A stretch of 64,000 nucleotides of DNA from Phycisphaerae bacterium (lineage in GTDB: Bacteria; Planctomycetota; Phycisphaerae; UBA1845): contig JANQQK010000085.1 in NCBI GenBank assembly GCA_028289375.1, positions 33,698 through 97,697 of the forward strand, written 5' to 3'. Every line of letters starts with the position of its first letter. The stretch's first letter is position 1. The notes beneath the pieces are model-generated. The model ran no database searches. It saw only the letters and a list, made by a program, of their open reading frames with translations, and was not told the origin of the DNA. Of the stretch, positions 1 to 7,854 are shown piece after piece. Position numbers and translations under genes: made by a program.

Positions 1-529
1 GGCATACTGAGTTGTCTCTTGACTCGTCGGGCCATGCCAGTTCGATGGGTGCTCCGTCGATTCGGACTTCGTCGATTGTTTTGAAAACATAATAAAAACC
101 GAACATCCGAGGGAGGTTCCCCGAACGATTCATCCTTGGACAAAGATGCCCGTTTGGGTAGATGTACATAGTGTCTGAGAGATAGTCTCGCATAAGGCGG
201 CTTGCCTGATCGGGTGTGAGCGAATTAGTTTGTGCTCGCCGCTTTAACTCTGCAATTGCGCGCAACGAGTCGAATCCTTCGTGAGCTGTAATCAGCAGTG
301 GGGTCGGAATCCAGCGTATCGGTTTGATCAATCCGAAGTGAAACCCTGAGTACACCGCTCCGACCACTACTGCAACTGCGAGTTTCTTCCAGCTGCGAGA
401 GAAGAACGTGCTCGGGCGTTTGAGTAGTTTGTTGGGGTGAATCTGGTGGCCGCATTCGGGGCAGGTGCCGACGTCGGTGGCGTAGTTGCACTTGGGGCAA
501 TAGCCTGCGGGTTGGTAGTCGTGATCCAT
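1..529 (-). CDS. Zinc-ribbon single-pass membrane protein, 3' end outside window (partial)
   Basis: The leftward frame opens at an ATG at 529 and runs without a stop to the window edge, giving at least 176 residues. The start reads MDHDYQPAGYCPKCNY, and a second CPECGH pair follows about a dozen residues later, so the N-terminus is a Cys4 zinc ribbon. A hydrophobic stretch (KKLAVAVVVGAVYSGF, about residues 43-60) probably crosses the membrane, leaving a soluble remainder of unknown fold. Zinc-ribbon plus membrane-helix proteins are common in planctomycetes, and two more lie at 24.2-25.3 kb. The gene is divergent from pncB across about 160 bp. Function unknown. The call rests on the reading frame, the four Cys and the helix. 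Confidence 0.7.
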   Translation of the reverse strand, partial: MDHDYQPAGYCPKCNYATDVGTCPECGHQIHPNKLLKRPSTFFSRSWKKLAVAVVVGAVYSGFHFGLIKPIRWIPTPLLITAHEGFDSLRAIAELKRRAQTNSLTPDQASRLMRDYLSDTMYIYPNGHLCPRMNRSGNLPRMFGFYYVFKTIDEVRIDGAPIELAWPDESRDNSVC

Positions 530-689
530 GGGGCTGCCCTGATCGTACGATACGTGTCGTCGGCGTCGTGCTGATGCGAGTCTAACGGAAAGCGACGGCG
601 GATGCTGTCGAAATACGTCGGCATCGCAAACCACTGGCTGGAATCGGCGGTTGGGGCGATGATGTTACGGGGAAGGTACGGTTGATCCT

Positions 690-2180
690 ATGCTATCGCT
701 CTCGCAGTTATACAAGCCGTCGTTGTCGCTTCTGACTGACTTCTATCAGCTCACGATGGCGTATGCGTACTTCAAGTGCGGCGTCACGGATCGTGAGGCT
801 GTCTTTCATCTGACCTATCGCAAGAACCCGTTTGGCGGTGGGTACAGCGTCTGCTGTGGGTTACAGTATGTCATCGAGTATCTCAAGGGGTTCGCGTTCG
901 ACGAGTCGGACCTTGAGTACCTGCGCGACATGCGCGGCAACGATGGCAAGCCGCTGTTCGACCCAGCCTATCTGGATCATCTGAAGGGGCTGGAGTTCAG
1001 TTGCGATGTGGACGCGTTGCCGGAGGGGACGGTGGCGTTTCCGCATGAGCCGCTGGTCCGCGTGAAGGGGCCTATCCTGCAGTGTCAGATTCTTGAGTCG
1101 GCGCTGTTGAACATCGTCAATTTCCAGACGCTGATCGCGACGAAGTCGGCCCGCGTGTGTCAGGCGGCGTTGGGCGATCCGGTGTTAGAGTTCGGATTGC
1201 GGCGGGCGCAGGGAATCGACGGGTCGTTGGCGGCGAGTCGGGCGGCGTACGTCGGTGGATGTGCGGCCACGTCGAATGTGTTGGCCGGCAAGCATTTCGG
1301 GATTCCCGTTAAAGGTACGCACGCGCACAGTTGGGTGATGACGTTCGAGACGGAGCTTGAGTCGTTCGAGCAGTATGCGGCGGCCATGCCGAACAACTGC
1401 ATTTTTCTTGTGGACACGTACGACACGCTGGAGGGCGTGCGAAATGCGGTGGAGGTGGGGCGTACGCTTCGCGAGCGTGGCCACGACATGATGGGCGTAC
1501 GGCTGGATTCGGGCGACCTTGCGTACCTGTCGATCGAGTCGAGGCGGATTCTGGACGAGGGTGGGTTTCCGGATGCGAAGATCGTGGCCAGCAACGATCT
1601 CGACGAGGGGATCATCAAGAGTTTGAAGGAGCAGGGCGCGAAGATTGCCATCTGGGGCGTGGGGACGAAGTTGGCGACCGCGTACGATCAGCCTGCGATG
1701 GGAGGCGTGTACAAGATGTCGGCCATCCGTCAGACGGGCGGTGACTGGCAGTACAAGGTGAAGCTTTCCGAGCAGGCGATCAAGATTTCGAATCCCGGCA
1801 TCCTGCAGGTACGGCGTTTCCTGGTTGGCGAGGAGTACGTTGGTGACATGATCTACGACGAGAAGCTCGGGGCGACGGATGCGTCGACGATCGTCGATCC
1901 GATGGACATGACGCGTCGCAAGGTGATGCCGACAAACGCGGAGACGGAGGATCTGCTCGTGCCGATCTTCCGAGGCGGGGAATGTGTCTACGACGCGCCG
2001 TCGCTACCAGATGTTCGTGAGCGGGCGATGGCTGGGCTGTCTCGGTTCCATTCGGGCGTGAAGCGATTCGTCTATCCGCACGAGTATCCGGTTGGCTTGG
2101 AGCAGAAGCTATTCGACCTGAAGACGAAGCTGATTCTGCGTGCGCGAGACGTGGGACAAAACGGGGGTGATGAGGCATGA
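690..2180 (+). CDS. pncB: Nicotinate phosphoribosyltransferase
   Basis: This 496-residue protein should convert nicotinate and PRPP, with ATP, to nicotinate mononucleotide in the Preiss-Handler route of NAD salvage, in the cytoplasm. The N-terminus LLTDFYQLTMAYAYF is typical of the family. The GTHAHSW motif at residues 209-215 holds the His that is phosphorylated in this family, and the DTYDT and VRLDSGDL segments of the phosphate-binding barrel are present. Length matches the longer bacterial/eukaryal-type NAPRTs. The stop overlaps the pncA start by four bases (ATGA), so the two enzymes are translationally coupled and act in sequence. A purine-rich GGGGAAGG lies about 13 bases before the ATG, a rather long spacing. 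Confidence 0.95.
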   Translation: MLSLSQLYKPSLSLLTDFYQLTMAYAYFKCGVTDREAVFHLTYRKNPFGGGYSVCCGLQYVIEYLKGFAFDESDLEYLRDMRGNDGKPLFDPAYLDHLKGLEFSCDVDALPEGTVAFPHEPLVRVKGPILQCQILESALLNIVNFQTLIATKSARVCQAALGDPVLEFGLRRAQGIDGSLAASRAAYVGGCAATSNVLAGKHFGIPVKGTHAHSWVMTFETELESFEQYAAAMPNNCIFLVDTYDTLEGVRNAVEVGRTLRERGHDMMGVRLDSGDLAYLSIESRRILDEGGFPDAKIVASNDLDEGIIKSLKEQGAKIAIWGVGTKLATAYDQPAMGGVYKMSAIRQTGGDWQYKVKLSEQAIKISNPGILQVRRFLVGEEYVGDMIYDEKLGATDASTIVDPMDMTRRKVMPTNAETEDLLVPIFRGGECVYDAPSLPDVRERAMAGLSRFHSGVKRFVYPHEYPVGLEQKLFDLKTKLILRARDVGQNGGDEA

Positions 2181-2803
2181 CGCGTGCCTTGATCGTGGTG
2201 GATGTGCAGGTTGATTTTCTGCCCGGCGGAGCGTTGGCGGTGCCGGATGGTGATGCCGTGGTGCCGGTGGCGAATGGGTTGATGGCGTCGGGCGCGTTTG
2301 ATGTGATCGTGGCCACTCAGGACTGGCATCCGGCCAACCATGCGAGCTTTGCAGCCAACCATCCGGGGTGCGCGGTCGGCGAGGTGATTCAGCTTGACGG
2401 CGTGGATCAGATTCTGTGGCCGGTGCACTGCGTGCAGGAATCGGCTGGGGCTGAGTTCGCGCCGGCGCTGGAGACGCTGCGATTTGATCACGTGGTGCGA
2501 AAGGGGACGGAACCGCGGATTGATTCCTACAGTGGGTTCTTCGACAACAATCATGCCAAGGCCACTGGTCTGGAGGCGTTGCTCAAGAAGCACGAGGTCG
2601 ACGAGGTGCATGTGCTCGGGTTGGCGACGGACTACTGCGTGAAATTCACCGTGCTGGATGCCTGCACGCTCGGGTTCACGACGCATTTCATCGAGGATGG
2701 CTGTCGTGGGGTGGAATTGGCCGACGGTGACTGTGCACGCGCCATCGACGACATGAAGATGGCCGGGGCGATCGTCACGCGAAGCGAAACCTGTCTATCG
2801 TGA
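2177..2803 (+). CDS. pncA: Nicotinamidase
   Basis: A 208-residue isochorismatase-fold amidase that hydrolyses nicotinamide to nicotinate and ammonia, supplying the substrate of the gene just upstream. The family's catalytic triad can be placed at D9 (IVVDVQVDF), K109 (VVRKGTEP) and C154 (GLATDYCVKF). Metal-site residues D49 and H51 lie in ATQDWHPANH. Length is normal for PncA (about 200-215). It begins inside the pncB stop codon (ATGA at 2177-2180), so it is expressed from the same message. It converges with the gene ending at 2813, only 9 bp away, and no terminator hairpin fits between them. Confidence 0.95.
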   Translation: MTRALIVVDVQVDFLPGGALAVPDGDAVVPVANGLMASGAFDVIVATQDWHPANHASFAANHPGCAVGEVIQLDGVDQILWPVHCVQESAGAEFAPALETLRFDHVVRKGTEPRIDSYSGFFDNNHAKATGLEALLKKHEVDEVHVLGLATDYCVKFTVLDACTLGFTTHFIEDGCRGVELADGDCARAIDDMKMAGAIVTRSETCLS

Positions 2804-2812
2804 ATGCAGCAA

Positions 2813-4927
2813 TTACCCCGCGCGCATCGACCGCGAGCCTGGCGTGCCGTCATGTGGCACGATGATGCACTCGCCGGGTTTGATCGGCGGATGATCACTG
2901 AAGGCGATCGGCTTGCCGCCGCGGTTCATCGCAATCAGGCCGAATTGTAAGCCCAGCACATGTTCGAGCGTCGTCGCAGCCAAGTCCGTCCGCCAGATCG
3001 AATTGCAGATAAAGTCCTGCCCGCCGCCGGGGATCTCGATGCGGATAAGCTGTGCACCGCATTCGCGGGCAGCTGCGTGCATCGGCGTTGCGAAGCAGGC
3101 GTCGTCGACCGTTACTTCCGGGGAGCAGCGCGACATCTGCCAACCAAGTTGGTCATGCCGCGTGATGCTCTGATCTGCGGGCAAGCCTCGATAGAAGAAC
3201 CGGTCGCTTGAGAACTTGCGCGCGAGTTCAACGATCATGCCAGCCTGACGGTCAAAGTCTGCATCGTGATGATCGTACACGACACGCATTTGTGATGTAT
3301 CGGCGTCGGTGATGTCGATAACAGCCGCAACGTCACCCGGATCGAACTCGCCTTCGATCGACTGGTCATCCACCAGCGACTCGGACCAGCCGAAGTTCTG
3401 CCAGGGGTTGCACAGCGGAATCCACGCGAGGCGGAACTTGCCGGCCAACGCACGGGCGTACGGAGTTTCGTTGGGCGGATCAAGGCGGACGAGGTGTTTG
3501 AGGAAATACATCGTGCCGTAGATGCCGGCAAAGTCGTCACCGCGAATGCCGGTGCGAATCAGGATGGCTTTGCGTCTTGCGGCCGGCAACCCGAGTGTTT
3601 CGTCATCCTCACCGACCTGAATGATGGTGTCCTCACGACTGCGACCCTGATGATTGAAGACATAGTAGCGTGGCGTGAAGTCGCGCAGAAGCTCAAACCA
3701 TTTCTGCTCGGACTCCTCCGGAACCGTGTACTGCCCCAAGCCGGACTGATCCAGGCCGAGCAGATCCAGCAGCAGATAGACAGCCACGTTCGGCTCGCCC
3801 GCGCTGGACGGCAACTCCGCCATCGGTTCCATATCGATGACCGTCAAGCCGCCGCCGTCGGTGGCTTTGTGCAGCGCCATCGGTTTTTCCGAGGTCGCAT
3901 CCGAATCGGTCATCGACTCCAGAAGCGTGACGAAGCCATGCTCCTTGAGGAGTTTGGTGAATGCTGGTCCCTTGCGGAACTGCCGATGCACCTGTTCGCG
4001 CGGCTCCTCACCCTGCCAGGCGAACGGAAACACATCATGCAGGACGAAGCCACGCGTCATGTGGTCCCCCCAGACCACCTTGGCGAAGAGCGGATCGTCG
4101 TCCTGCTCGATGTCGCGCGTCTGAAGGCCGTTGCCGACGATCGATGCAAACGCCGACGTCGAGATGATGACGACGTGTTGAGCCGCAAGCTCCAGCAGCG
4201 CCTTCAGTGAGCGCAATCCGGTGGGCACCTTCTCGTCGGGAAACAGAATCGCATCCGTCTTGCCCACGACATCACGCCATGACTTGCGTGGCGCGCACGC
4301 GACCTGCCGCGGGCCAAACCGCTTGCCCAGAATCGCCGACAGCGGATTGAATGTTGCATCGTCGCTGCAAAGGGCCACCCGTTTGGCGCGTCGCGGCGAA
4401 CGCTGCGCGTGCGTGGGCGGCGGCAATGCCATGGGATGACTCGTCTGATCCGGCTCGATCAGTTCGCAGGCGAACACGTCGTGAATGGTCATCTCGCCGC
4501 ATGCATCGCTGAGGCCGACTTCGATGATGATCGCACGCGTCCCCGGTGGTGTTTTGAAAACGCCGCGAAGCGTCAGCGGACCAGACGTGGTCAGCGTGCC
4601 CGCCAGTCGGATATGGTCCTCGGCTGGTTCGTCATCAATCACCGGCCGAATCCACAGGTTGGCACCGCTGTGCCGGTCGCTGCCGGCAAGCGACGCGGTC
4701 ACGTCGGCTTCGAAGCGATACCAATCCTCGGACTTGCAGCGCATCTTCTGGCTGAAGAACGCGATCGTGCTGTCGTGGCCACTTTCGATGACAATGCCAT
4801 GATCCGGTTCGTCGTCAGGGCGTCGTTGCCAGGTCGTGCGATCGTCGCCGACCCATTCCCATGACCGTGGAGATGACTTGCCCTTGTCAAACCGTGAATT
4901 GCGAATGCGATTGACTTCGTCGCTCAA
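2813..4927 (-). CDS. Large multidomain protein with degenerate M14-carboxypeptidase-like C-terminal domain
   Basis: 704 residues from a TTG start; an in-frame TGA lies a few codons upstream and GAAAGG precedes the TTG by about 10 bases. No signal peptide is visible. Residues 1-150 resemble a beta-sandwich carbohydrate-binding module (DWYRFEADV, NLWIRPVI). Residues 170-380 look like an alpha/beta domain, perhaps GATase/ThuA-like. The C-terminal region (about 400-690) has the shape of a zinc carboxypeptidase: ILIRTGIRGDDFAG sits where active M14 enzymes have GIHGxE, followed by a CNPWQN segment. The zinc ligands His and Glu are therefore replaced by Arg and Asp, so it may be inactive. It lies 83 bp behind vanZ on the same strand. 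Domain calls are by eye and uncertain; the coding call is firm. Confidence 0.75.
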   Translation of the reverse strand: MSDEVNRIRNSRFDKGKSSPRSWEWVGDDRTTWQRRPDDEPDHGIVIESGHDSTIAFFSQKMRCKSEDWYRFEADVTASLAGSDRHSGANLWIRPVIDDEPAEDHIRLAGTLTTSGPLTLRGVFKTPPGTRAIIIEVGLSDACGEMTIHDVFACELIEPDQTSHPMALPPPTHAQRSPRRAKRVALCSDDATFNPLSAILGKRFGPRQVACAPRKSWRDVVGKTDAILFPDEKVPTGLRSLKALLELAAQHVVIISTSAFASIVGNGLQTRDIEQDDDPLFAKVVWGDHMTRGFVLHDVFPFAWQGEEPREQVHRQFRKGPAFTKLLKEHGFVTLLESMTDSDATSEKPMALHKATDGGGLTVIDMEPMAELPSSAGEPNVAVYLLLDLLGLDQSGLGQYTVPEESEQKWFELLRDFTPRYYVFNHQGRSREDTIIQVGEDDETLGLPAARRKAILIRTGIRGDDFAGIYGTMYFLKHLVRLDPPNETPYARALAGKFRLAWIPLCNPWQNFGWSESLVDDQSIEGEFDPGDVAAVIDITDADTSQMRVVYDHHDADFDRQAGMIVELARKFSSDRFFYRGLPADQSITRHDQLGWQMSRCSPEVTVDDACFATPMHAAARECGAQLIRIEIPGGGQDFICNSIWRTDLAATTLEHVLGLQFGLIAMNRGGKPIAFSDHPPIKPGECIIVPHDGTPGSRSMRAG

Positions 4928-5010
4928 CGGATGGACCTTTCACATTGAACTCATGGATCGTCAGCGGGTTCTAACCGCTGGTGCGGCGCGACGCAACGAC
5001 CGCCAGAGGC

Positions 5011-5397
5011 TCATCGCCCGTCCGGCGAGTTCATACGCCTGGAAACGGCCCGCCCGATTCGCAGGCTAACCCCCACACCGGCCATGTCCGCCACCCAGTC
5101 GAGTATCTCGGCCCCACGCCCAAACCATGGCTGGGTCAGTTCGTCCGCCATCGCGAACAGGGCGAAGCACAACAGCCAGATGCTCACCTGTCGCGGGTCG
5201 AATCGCCGAACCGCCATCGACCACAGCCCCACGGACGAGAGCACGAAATACCCCGCAAAATGCACCAGCTTGTCGAGATGGGGAATACGCACGGGACCGG
5301 CCGGGATCTTTGGAAGGTGGGTCAGCACGACCCAGCCAATCGCCAGGGATATCCAGATGGCTTTGCGACCCGACTTGCCGCCGACGGATGTCAGCAT
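5011..5397 (-). CDS. VanZ-like family membrane protein
   Basis: A 128-residue protein with about four hydrophobic segments and the family's polar signature: HLDKLVHFAGYF near residue 40, then ADELTQPWFGRGAEILDWVAD around residues 85-105. VanZ in enterococci raises teicoplanin resistance, but the biochemical role of most VanZ-like proteins is unknown. Its ATG lies only a few bases after the ParA stop (5402), so it is almost certainly co-translated with ParA. No independent Shine-Dalgarno is obvious. The family assignment is good; a role in envelope or antibiotic response is only inference. Confidence 0.85.
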   Translation of the reverse strand: MLTSVGGKSGRKAIWISLAIGWVVLTHLPKIPAGPVRIPHLDKLVHFAGYFVLSSVGLWSMAVRRFDPRQVSIWLLCFALFAMADELTQPWFGRGAEILDWVADMAGVGVSLRIGRAVSRRMNSPDGR

Positions 5398-5401
5398 CGG
5401 T

Positions 5402-6493
5402 TCAGGCGATGTTGGCGATGTCGCCGGTGTCGGTCACGTCGGCCTGATGCTGCTCGGGTAATCTGTAAGTCTCGGGTGGCAGATCAGCCTCGTCGACAGC
5501 GTTCTCAACGGCGGGTTCCGAGTCAGGGACGTCAGATGATGCTGGCACAGCCACGTCAGGCGACCCCAATTTCGGCTCGGCTGCCGGGATCGTTGCGGTT
5601 GGCTCTTCAGTCGATTCCGATGACGCGGAGTTCTCCGGCGTCGGATCAGGGGCCGTGACCGGTTCTTCGACTGCATCCGGCGAACTTCCGAAACCAAGTC
5701 GCTCGGCATTGACCTCCAACCACTCGTCTGCGAGCGCCGCATAGTCGATCGCCCCGTTGCATCTTGGCTCGTACTCAAAAATCGTGACGCCGTGTGACGG
5801 AGCCTCAGCCAGCTTGATATTGCGTCGGATGGGGGTGCGGAAAACGCGGGCATCGGACCAGGGGCACTTGGCGTCGTGGGATGCCGCGAAGAAATCCTTC
5901 ACGTCGTCGACGATTTCGGTCGCCAGCCGCGTGCTGCCCTCGTACATCGTCATGATCACCCCGCCGACCCGGAGGCTGGGATTGATCCGCTTGGAGACGA
6001 GGCGAATGGTCTCGTGCAGGAGTTTGCCCAGACCCTGCAGTGCGAGGAAGTGCGGCTGGAGGGGAATGAGCACTTCGTTGGCAGCGGCCAGTGAATTGAT
6101 CGCCAACGTGCCAAGCGACGGCGGGCAGTCCATCAGCATGAGATCGTAGTCGTCCTCGACGGCCTCGAGCGCATCACGCAGGATCACCTCGCGGCCCACC
6201 ACGCTGACCAGTTCCACTTCGGCGGCGGCAAGATCAAGATGCGACGGGATCAGCGACAAGGTGTCACTTAGCGGGATGGCTGCCTCCGCAATGCCGACAC
6301 GTTCCTCGAGCACGGCGTAGACGCTTTTCTCCGATTTGCCGTCGACGCCGAAATTGAGCGTGAGGTGGGCTTGCGGGTCCAGATCGATCATCAGCACGCG
6401 GAGACCGGTCCGGGCAAAGGCCGCCGACAGATTCGCCACAGACGTGGTTTTGCCGACTCCGCCCTTTTGGTTCAAGACTGCGATCGAGTGCAT
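5402..6493 (-). CDS. ParA/Soj-family ATPase, orphan, with acidic C-terminal tail
   Basis: A 363-residue Walker-type ATPase. The deviant Walker A box KGGVGKTT is at residues 10-17 with both signature lysines, the switch I aspartates are in DLDPQAHLTLNFG, and Walker B is LMLMDCPPS. The ATPase core ends near residue 265. The last 100 residues are Pro/Glu/Ala/Ser-rich, acidic and probably disordered, an addition not typical of ParA. The start is secure: AAGGAGGA lies seven bases before the ATG. No parB or parS-like cluster is adjacent; the next genes are vanZ and the M14-like protein, so a role in positioning a cell-envelope complex is at least as likely as chromosome partition. That is inference. 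Confidence 0.88.
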   Translation of the reverse strand: MHSIAVLNQKGGVGKTTSVANLSAAFARTGLRVLMIDLDPQAHLTLNFGVDGKSEKSVYAVLEERVGIAEAAIPLSDTLSLIPSHLDLAAAEVELVSVVGREVILRDALEAVEDDYDLMLMDCPPSLGTLAINSLAAANEVLIPLQPHFLALQGLGKLLHETIRLVSKRINPSLRVGGVIMTMYEGSTRLATEIVDDVKDFFAASHDAKCPWSDARVFRTPIRRNIKLAEAPSHGVTIFEYEPRCNGAIDYAALADEWLEVNAERLGFGSSPDAVEEPVTAPDPTPENSASSESTEEPTATIPAAEPKLGSPDVAVPASSDVPDSEPAVENAVDEADLPPETYRLPEQHQADVTDTGDIANIA

Positions 6494-6624
6494 CGGGTCC
6501 TCCTTAACCGCTCAAGGCTGCGATTCCATTCACTGAGGCGGATTGTACGTGGAAAATACCCGCGCGTCACCGGAATTCGGGACGTAGGTGGTCGTTCCGT
6601 GGATTGGGCGAAGTCTTGCTGGGT

Positions 6625-7248
6625 TCAGTCTTCAAGACGAGGCAGGCCAGCGACCATGGCCATGTGCACCACATCGGCGAGGCGATCCACACCAAGCTTG
6701 GACATGACGTTGGCCCGGTGCACCTCGACCGTTTTCTGGCTGACACCCAGCTCTTCGGCGATCTCGCGATTTCGCCGCCCCGAGATCAGCATCTGCAAGA
6801 CCTCGTTTTCGCGCGGGGTCAGCGTGTCCATGAGTTCGAGGATTTCGTTCCTGCGGGCTTCCTCCTCGCGTGCTTCGGAACTGCTGCTGATGGCCTGCTG
6901 AATGCGATCGAGCAAGGTCTGGTCGTTGAAGGGCTTCTCGATGAAGTCGAAGGCACCGGCTTTCATGGCGCGAACGGCCATCTGCACGTCACCATGCCCG
7001 GTGATGACGATAATTGGCAGATTCGGGCAGCGAAGACGGACTTTCTCCTGCAGATCAAGCCCGCTCGTTCCCGGCATGCGCACGTCAAGAATCAGGCATC
7101 CCGCGTTCTTGTCATCGAAGTTGTCGAGGAACTCCGCAGCCGACGCGAACGTCTCAACCGCGAGCCCAACCGATTGCATCAGCCAATCAAGGGAATCCCT
7201 GATGGCGGGGTCGTCATCGACGACAAAGACTTTAGCACCCACGCCCAT
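6625..7248 (-). CDS. FixJ/NarL-type response regulator
   Basis: 207 residues: a receiver domain (1-120) followed by a LuxR-type DNA-binding helix-turn-helix. The acidic pocket is DDD at 11-13, the phospho-acceptor is D55 in LILDVRMPG, and the conserved Lys lies in FDFIEKPF. The C-terminus reads TPRENEVLQMLISGRRNREI and then VSQKTVEVHRANVM, as in FixJ. In-frame Met codons exist up to 7287, but GAGGTGG five bases before the ATG at 7248 favours the start given. No histidine kinase is adjacent, so the partner is unknown. It is separated from ParA by 131 bp on the same strand. Confidence 0.92.
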   Translation of the reverse strand: MGVGAKVFVVDDDPAIRDSLDWLMQSVGLAVETFASAAEFLDNFDDKNAGCLILDVRMPGTSGLDLQEKVRLRCPNLPIIVITGHGDVQMAVRAMKAGAFDFIEKPFNDQTLLDRIQQAISSSSEAREEEARRNEILELMDTLTPRENEVLQMLISGRRNREIAEELGVSQKTVEVHRANVMSKLGVDRLADVVHMAMVAGLPRLED

Positions 7249-7854
7249 GTGCACCACCTCAGTCATGTCGTTCATCGTAGCATCCACTGCCCATTGTTAG
7301 GCATGATACGTCCGAAATTCGTGCACGGAATTGGTAGTTTTCCTAGCTGCAGCGAACATTTTTGAAACTGAGATGGCATCGGCTTCCACCAAGAGTGGAA
7401 CGTATTGCTCAGGGCTTTATTTTGGGTTTCGTTGGCTTTTCGCGCCCAACACCATCGGGAAGCGCGAGTGCCACGAAATGGCACACCAGAACCTGCCCTC
7501 TGGCACGAGAAATCGAATGTGACGACTCGGGAAAAGCGTATTCCAATAATGGTTATCGGACGGTATCCGGTCGGGATAGGCTGGCGCCAACTGGTGCGCG
7601 TTCGATTCTTCGACGAAGCCCAATAATTTCTCCTTTGCGAGCAGAAACGCGGGTTCGCGCACGTATCGGAGGTAAGTGGCGGTAGTTCGATGGGGGCGCC
7701 GCGGGTGTTTCGGCGACGAGATTTCGGTGTCGCGGCGGACGCGTTATCATTGAGTTTTCAAAGACGAAACAATGGTCCAGTGCGGCTGTAGGCCTGCTGG
7801 GCATGGGCTTTCGAGGCGGCCCTGACACAGGTTCGAACGAAAGGACGAGATCTG
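7249..7854. other. Intergenic region between divergent response regulator and Cys-rich protein genes
   Basis: About 600 bp without a convincing gene. Short frames exist on both strands but show no family resemblance and no good ribosome site. A perfect small hairpin, GTGCCA-CGAAA-TGGCAC, lies at 7468-7484. It is not followed by a T run, so it is more likely an operator or chance dyad than a terminator. The right end holds AAAGGACGAG ahead of the ATG at 7855, a good ribosome binding site. Confidence 0.5.

Noticed and set aside
542..551. Perfect palindrome ATCGTACGAT just upstream of the leftmost gene
   Set aside because: Only 10 bp and isolated; such palindromes occur by chance, and no second copy or promoter element was found.
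3494..4210. 238-residue open frame opposite the M14-like gene
   Set aside because: Antisense shadow of a convincing gene, with no ribosome site or family resemblance.
7468..7500. TGGCAC motifs resembling a sigma54 promoter
   Set aside because: The required GC at the -12 position, 10 bases after GG, is missing in both copies.
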